Part shown: positions 60,463 to 64,000 of the stretch, piece by piece
How the letters are laid out: the number at the start of each line of letters is the position of its first letter
How positions within the stretch are numbered: position 1 is the stretch's first letter
Source of the DNA: Streptomyces europaeiscabiei
GTDB lineage: Bacteria; Actinomycetota; Actinomycetes; Streptomycetales; Streptomycetaceae
Direction: 5' to 3'
Assembly (NCBI RefSeq): GCF_036346855.1
Contig: NZ_CP107841.1
Coordinates: 7,692,001-7,756,000 of the forward strand
DNA: 64,000 nt
The notes under the pieces: model-generated
Database searches by the model: none
What the model was told of the DNA's origin: nothing
Seen by the model: only the letters and a program-made list of their open reading frames with translations
Position numbers and translations under genes: made by a program

Positions 60463-62919
60463 TCACACCGGCCCCGCCACCGACGACACCGTCTTGCCCA
60501 GGGACACGCCCGAGCCGTCGCGGCGCGGGTCCATCTCCGGGAGGTCGGCCGGGGTGCCGTTCTTCTGGGCGGCGCGGGCCGGTGCGGGGCCCGCCCAGGC
60601 GACGGAGAGGCAGTCCTCGCCCTTGAGGAACCGCTGGCAGCGGACGCCGCCCGTGGCGCGGCCCTTGCGGGGGTACTGGTCGAAGGGGGTGAGCTTGGCC
60701 GTGGTCTGGACGGAGTCGTCGAGGGTGCCGCGGGAGCCCGCCACCGTGAAGACGACCGCGTCGACGGCCGGGTCGATGGCGGAGAAGGAGAGGACCTTCG
60801 CACCCTCGGTGAGCTTGATGCCGGTCATACCGCCGGCCGGGCGGCCCTGCGGGCGGACCTGGGAGGCCTGGTAACGCAGCAACTGGGCGTCGTCCGTGAT
60901 GAAGACCAGGTCCTCCTCGCCGGTGCGCAGCTCGATGGCGCCGACGATCCGGTCACCTTCCCTGAGCGTGATGACCTCCAGCTCCTCCTTGTTGGCCGGG
61001 TAGTCGGGGACCACACGCTTGACGACACCCTGCTCGGTGCCGATGGCCAGCCCCGGCGACGACTCGTCGAGCGTCATCAGACAGATGACCGTCTCGCCGT
61101 CCTGGAGGGAGAGGAACTCTGCGAGCGGGGCGCCGCCCGACAGGTTGGGGGCCGCCGACGTGTCCGGCAGCTGAGGCAGATCGACCACGTTCAGGCGCAG
61201 CAGGCGGCCGGTGGAGGTCACCGCGCCCACCTCGCCCCGGGCCGTCGCCGGGACCGCCGAGAGGATGACGTCGTGCTTGGCGCGCTTGCCGTCCTCGTCC
61301 GCCGCGAAGGGCTCGCCGTTCGCCGTACGGGCCAGTAGACCCGTGGACGACAGCAGCACCCGGCACGGGTCGTCCGCCACCTGGAGCGGGACCGCGGCCA
61401 CCTGGGTGCCCGAGGACTCCAGCAGCACCGTACGGCGCTCGGTGCCGAACTTCTTGGCCACCGCGGCCAGTTCGCCGGAGACCAGCTTGCGCAGCTCCGC
61501 GTCCGAGTCCAGGATGCGGGTCAGCTCGGCGATCTCGGCGCTGAGCCTGTCCTTCTCGGACTCCAGCTCGATGCGGTCGAACCTGGTGAGGCGGCGCAGC
61601 GGGGTGTCGAGGATGTACTGCGTCTGGATGTCCGACAGGGAGAAGCGCTCGATCAGGCGCTCCTTGGCCTGCGCGGAGTTGTCGCTGGAGCGGATCAGAC
61701 GGATGACCTCGTCGATGTCCACCAGCGCGGTGAGCAGACCCTCGACCAGGTGAAGACGGTCGCGCTTCTTGCCGCGGCGGAACTCCGAGCGGCGCCTCAC
61801 GACCTCGAAGCGGTGGTCGAGGTAGACCTCCAGGAGTTCCTTGAGGCCCAGCGTGAGGGGCTGGCCGTCGACCAGGGCCACGTTGTTGATGCCGAAGGAC
61901 TCCTCCATCGGCGTCAGTTTGTAGAGCTGCTCCAGGACCGCCTCCGGCACGAAGCCGTTCTTGATCTCGATGACCAGACGCAGGCCGTGCGCGCGGTCGG
62001 TGAGGTCCTTGACGTCGGCGATGCCCTGCAGCTTCTTCGAGCCGACCAGGTCCTTGATCTTGGCGATCACCTTCTCCGGGCCGACGGTGAACGGCAGCTC
62101 GGTGACGATCAGGCCCTTGCGGCGGGGCGTCACGTTGTCCACCGTGACCGTGGCGCGGATCTTGAAGGTGCCGCGGCCCGTCGCGTACGCGTCCCTGATC
62201 CCGGAGAGGCCGACGATCCGGCCGCCGGTCGGCAGGTCGGGGCCCGGGACGTGCTTCATCAGCGTGTCCAGGTCGGCGTTCGGATACCGGATGAGGTGGC
62301 GGGCGGCCGCGATGACCTCGCCCAGGTTGTGCGGCGGCATGTTGGTGGCCATACCGACGGCGATGCCGGACGCGCCGTTGACCAGCAGGTTCGGGAAGGC
62401 GGCGGGCAGGGCCACCGGCTCCTGCTCCTGGCCGTCGTAGTTCGGGGAGAAGTCGACCGTGTTCTCCTCGATCGACTCCGTCATCAGGCTCGTCGCGTCG
62501 GCCATCCGGCACTCGGTATACCGCATGGCGGCCGGCGGGTCGTCGTTGCCCAGTGAGCCGAAGTTGCCGTGGCCGTCGATCAGGGGGACCCGCATGGAGA
62601 AGGGCTGCGCGAGGCGCACCAGGGCGTCGTAGATCGACGAGTCGCCGTGCGGGTGCAACTTACCCATGACCTCGCCGACGACACGGGCGCACTTCACATA
62701 GCCGCGGTCGGGGCGCAGGCCCATCTCGTTCATCTGGTAGACGATCCGGCGGTGCACCGGCTTCAGCCCGTCACGGGCGTCCGGCAGGGCTCGGGAGTAG
62801 ATGACCGAGTACGCGTACTCCAGGAAGGAGCCCTGCATCTCGTCGACGACGTCGATGTCGAGGATCCGCTCCTCGAACGCGTCGTCGGGCGGCGGGGTCT
62901 TCGTGCTGCGGCGGGCCAT
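60463..62919 (-). CDS. parC: DNA topoisomerase IV subunit A
   Basis: 818-residue type IIA DNA-cleavage subunit. The catalytic Tyr134 is in A-M-R-Y-T-E-C-R-M. The N-terminal winged helix includes V-H-R-R-I-V-Y-Q-M and [13 protein letters not shown]. The C-terminal beta-pinwheel is present, but I see no Q-R-R-G-G-K-G GyrA box, consistent with topoisomerase IV. It works with ParE (46999-49119). The start is ATG 62919 with AGAGGAG upstream. A 9-bp inverted repeat lies in its 5' region. Confidence 0.9.
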   Translation of the reverse strand: MARRSTKTPPPDDAFEERILDIDVVDEMQGSFLEYAYSVIYSRALPDARDGLKPVHRRIVYQMNEMGLRPDRGYVKCARVVGEVMGKLHPHGDSSIYDALVRLAQPFSMRVPLIDGHGNFGSLGNDDPPAAMRYTECRMADATSLMTESIEENTVDFSPNYDGQEQEPVALPAAFPNLLVNGASGIAVGMATNMPPHNLGEVIAAARHLIRYPNADLDTLMKHVPGPDLPTGGRIVGLSGIRDAYATGRGTFKIRATVTVDNVTPRRKGLIVTELPFTVGPEKVIAKIKDLVGSKKLQGIADVKDLTDRAHGLRLVIEIKNGFVPEAVLEQLYKLTPMEESFGINNVALVDGQPLTLGLKELLEVYLDHRFEVVRRRSEFRRGKKRDRLHLVEGLLTALVDIDEVIRLIRSSDNSAQAKERLIERFSLSDIQTQYILDTPLRRLTRFDRIELESEKDRLSAEIAELTRILDSDAELRKLVSGELAAVAKKFGTERRTVLLESSGTQVAAVPLQVADDPCRVLLSSTGLLARTANGEPFAADEDGKRAKHDVILSAVPATARGEVGAVTSTGRLLRLNVVDLPQLPDTSAAPNLSGGAPLAEFLSLQDGETVICLMTLDESSPGLAIGTEQGVVKRVVPDYPANKEELEVITLREGDRIVGAIELRTGEEDLVFITDDAQLLRYQASQVRPQGRPAGGMTGIKLTEGAKVLSFSAIDPAVDAVVFTVAGSRGTLDDSVQTTAKLTPFDQYPRKGRATGGVRCQRFLKGEDCLSVAWAGPAPARAAQKNGTPADLPEMDPRRDGSGVSLGKTVSSVAGPV

Positions 62920-63290
62920 CGCTGCCGGCTCCTCTTTTTCTGGTCGCTCACCTACGGGGCGCGCTCACGTCTCCGGTTCACTTCACCGAGACGTGAACGG
63001 GATCTGACGCGCACCATTGTGGACTGCCGCACTGACAACCCCGACACGACCCGGCGCCGACCGCCGGGCACGGGCTCCCGAGCCGCCGCGTCAACAGCGT
63101 GCGCCGACTGTAACCAGTGACCGCCCGCCGCAACCCCCATCTCGCTCTCGGCGTACGACGCCCGGGAACTTCTCCAGGGGTCCACGCGCTTGCATACAGT
63201 GGCAGGACCGGCAGGAGAACAGCGGTTTCCGCGACGATTCCACGACGGATCCCGCGCACACAGCACAGCGATCGAAGGGACGTACCGCCC
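62920..63290. other. 371-bp divergent region between parC and the M16 peptidase
   Basis: Holds the promoters of both genes, the inverted repeat at 62965-62996 and a TACAGT (about 63196) that could be the -10 of the M16 gene. No gene was recognised. Confidence 0.4.
62965..62996. promoter_or_regulatory. Inverted repeat upstream of parC
   Basis: tcacgtctc and gagacgtga, 9-bp exact arms around a 14-base spacer, 46 bp before the parC start. It could be an operator or a leader hairpin. Confidence 0.45.
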
Positions 63291-64000
63291 ATGGGTCACA
63301 CGGCCACAGCCGAGGCCGGCTCCGAAGGCCTGACAGTGAGGGAGCACCGCCTGGACAACGGCCTGCGCGTGGTGCTCTCCGAGGACCACCTGACCCCGGT
63401 CGCCGCGGTGTGCCTCTGGTACGACGTCGGTTCGCGCCACGAGGTCGAGGGCCGTACGGGCCTCGCCCACCTCTTCGAGCACCTGATGTTCCAGGGCTCG
63501 GGCCAGGTGAAGGACAACGGTCACTTCGAGCTGGTCCAGGGCGCGGGCGGTTCGCTGAACGGCACCACCAGCTGGGAACGCACCAACTACTTCGAGACCA
63601 TGCCCACCCACCAGCTGGAGCTCGCGCTGTGGCTGGAGGCCGACCGCATGGGCAGCCTGCTGCTCGCGCTCGACCAGAAGAACCTGGACAACCAGCGGGC
63701 CGTCGTCCAGAACGAGCGTCGGCAGCGGTACGACAACGTGCCCTACGGCACGGCCTTCGAGAAGATCTTCCGCCTGGCCCACCCCGAGGGCCACCCGTAC
63801 CGGCACACGCCGATCGGCTCGATGGACGACCTGGAGGCGGCCAGCCTGGAGGACGCCCAGCAGTTCTTCCGGACGTACTACGCGCCCAACAACGCCGTCC
63901 TGTCGATCGTCGGCGACATCGACCCGGACCGGACACTCGCGTGGGTGGAGAAGTACTTCGGCTCCATCCCCTCCTACGACGGCAAGCCAGAGCCGCGCAG
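63291..64000 (+). CDS. M16-family zinc peptidase, N-terminal part (cut by window edge)
   Basis: 236 codons are visible and the frame is open to the end. The inverted zinc motif H-x-x-E-H is H60-L-F-E-H64, and a glutamate in the downstream V-Q-N-E-R-R-Q-R segment is the likely third ligand. M16 enzymes (pitrilysin/processing-peptidase-like) cut peptides in a closed chamber made by two such domains. A second M16 gene often follows. ATG 63291 has AAGGGA about ten bases upstream. The first half of the M16 domain (Y-D-V-G-S-R-H-E-V-E-G-R-T-G-L) is typical. Divergent from parC. Confidence 0.92.
   Translation, partial: MGHTATAEAGSEGLTVREHRLDNGLRVVLSEDHLTPVAAVCLWYDVGSRHEVEGRTGLAHLFEHLMFQGSGQVKDNGHFELVQGAGGSLNGTTSWERTNYFETMPTHQLELALWLEADRMGSLLLALDQKNLDNQRAVVQNERRQRYDNVPYGTAFEKIFRLAHPEGHPYRHTPIGSMDDLEAASLEDAQQFFRTYYAPNNAVLSIVGDIDPDRTLAWVEKYFGSIPSYDGKPEPR

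Noticed and set aside
1..64000. Prophage, insertion sequences, tRNA or rRNA genes
   Set aside because: No integrase, transposase, phage structural genes or RNA genes were recognised by eye.

Overview
This is a stretch of a Streptomyces chromosome. The evidence is very high GC with strong third-position GC bias, GTG and TTG starts, and a gene order that runs miaA-dapF-rshA-hflX, lexA/nrdR-nrdJ, whiH-hrdB and parE...parC. I recognise this order as the conserved core around hrdB (about SCO5791 to SCO5837 in S. coelicolor numbering, from memory). I see no tRNA or rRNA gene, CRISPR array, insertion sequence or prophage. The window opens inside miaA and closes inside an M16 peptidase gene.

Layout. 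1-7.8 kb: end of miaA, a small membrane protein, dapF, rshA, a secreted M1 metallopeptidase and hflX with a sigma-R-like promoter. 8-14.7 kb: a lipoprotein serine protease divergent from a three-gene NIS-siderophore-type operon (aminotransferase, IucA/IucC synthetase with unusual low-complexity insertions, IucB-like acyltransferase). 14.9-22 kb: DNA metabolism, with a DinG-like helicase, lexA with an SOS box, and nrdR-nrdJ behind two NrdR boxes 31 bp apart. 22-31 kb: TerD-type protein, YdbC-type protein, phosphatase, ADP-ribosylglycohydrolase, a membrane protein, an MFS pump/TetR pair with duplicated palindromic operators, rnhB and a Pro-rich conserved protein. 31-42 kb: a hypothetical protein, a RecQ helicase fused to a phosphoribosyltransferase-like tail, a DUF4192 protein, a glycogen-debranching-domain protein, an NrtR-like Nudix regulator and a one-chain ABC transporter.

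42-46.6 kb: the sporulation regulator whiH (with a WhiG-type -10 box), the principal sigma factor hrdB, a trypsin-like protease and a small zinc-ribbon protein. 47-63 kb: the topoisomerase IV genes parE and parC bracket an apparent central-carbon module: a DUF485/ActP symporter pair, a CitA/CitB-type two-component system, an iron-box-controlled ferredoxin-like protein, and two divergent citrate synthases. One citrate synthase carries an N-terminal DNA-binding domain and sits beside a perfect 19-bp palindrome. The other carries a frameshift. Two small proteins and a CobW-type GTPase follow.

The parts most worth a second look are the DNA-binding citrate synthase with its palindrome, the NIS-type cluster that lacks both a hydroxylase and an iron box, and the RecQ-phosphoribosyltransferase fusion. 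All annotations come from reading the sequence; no database search was run.
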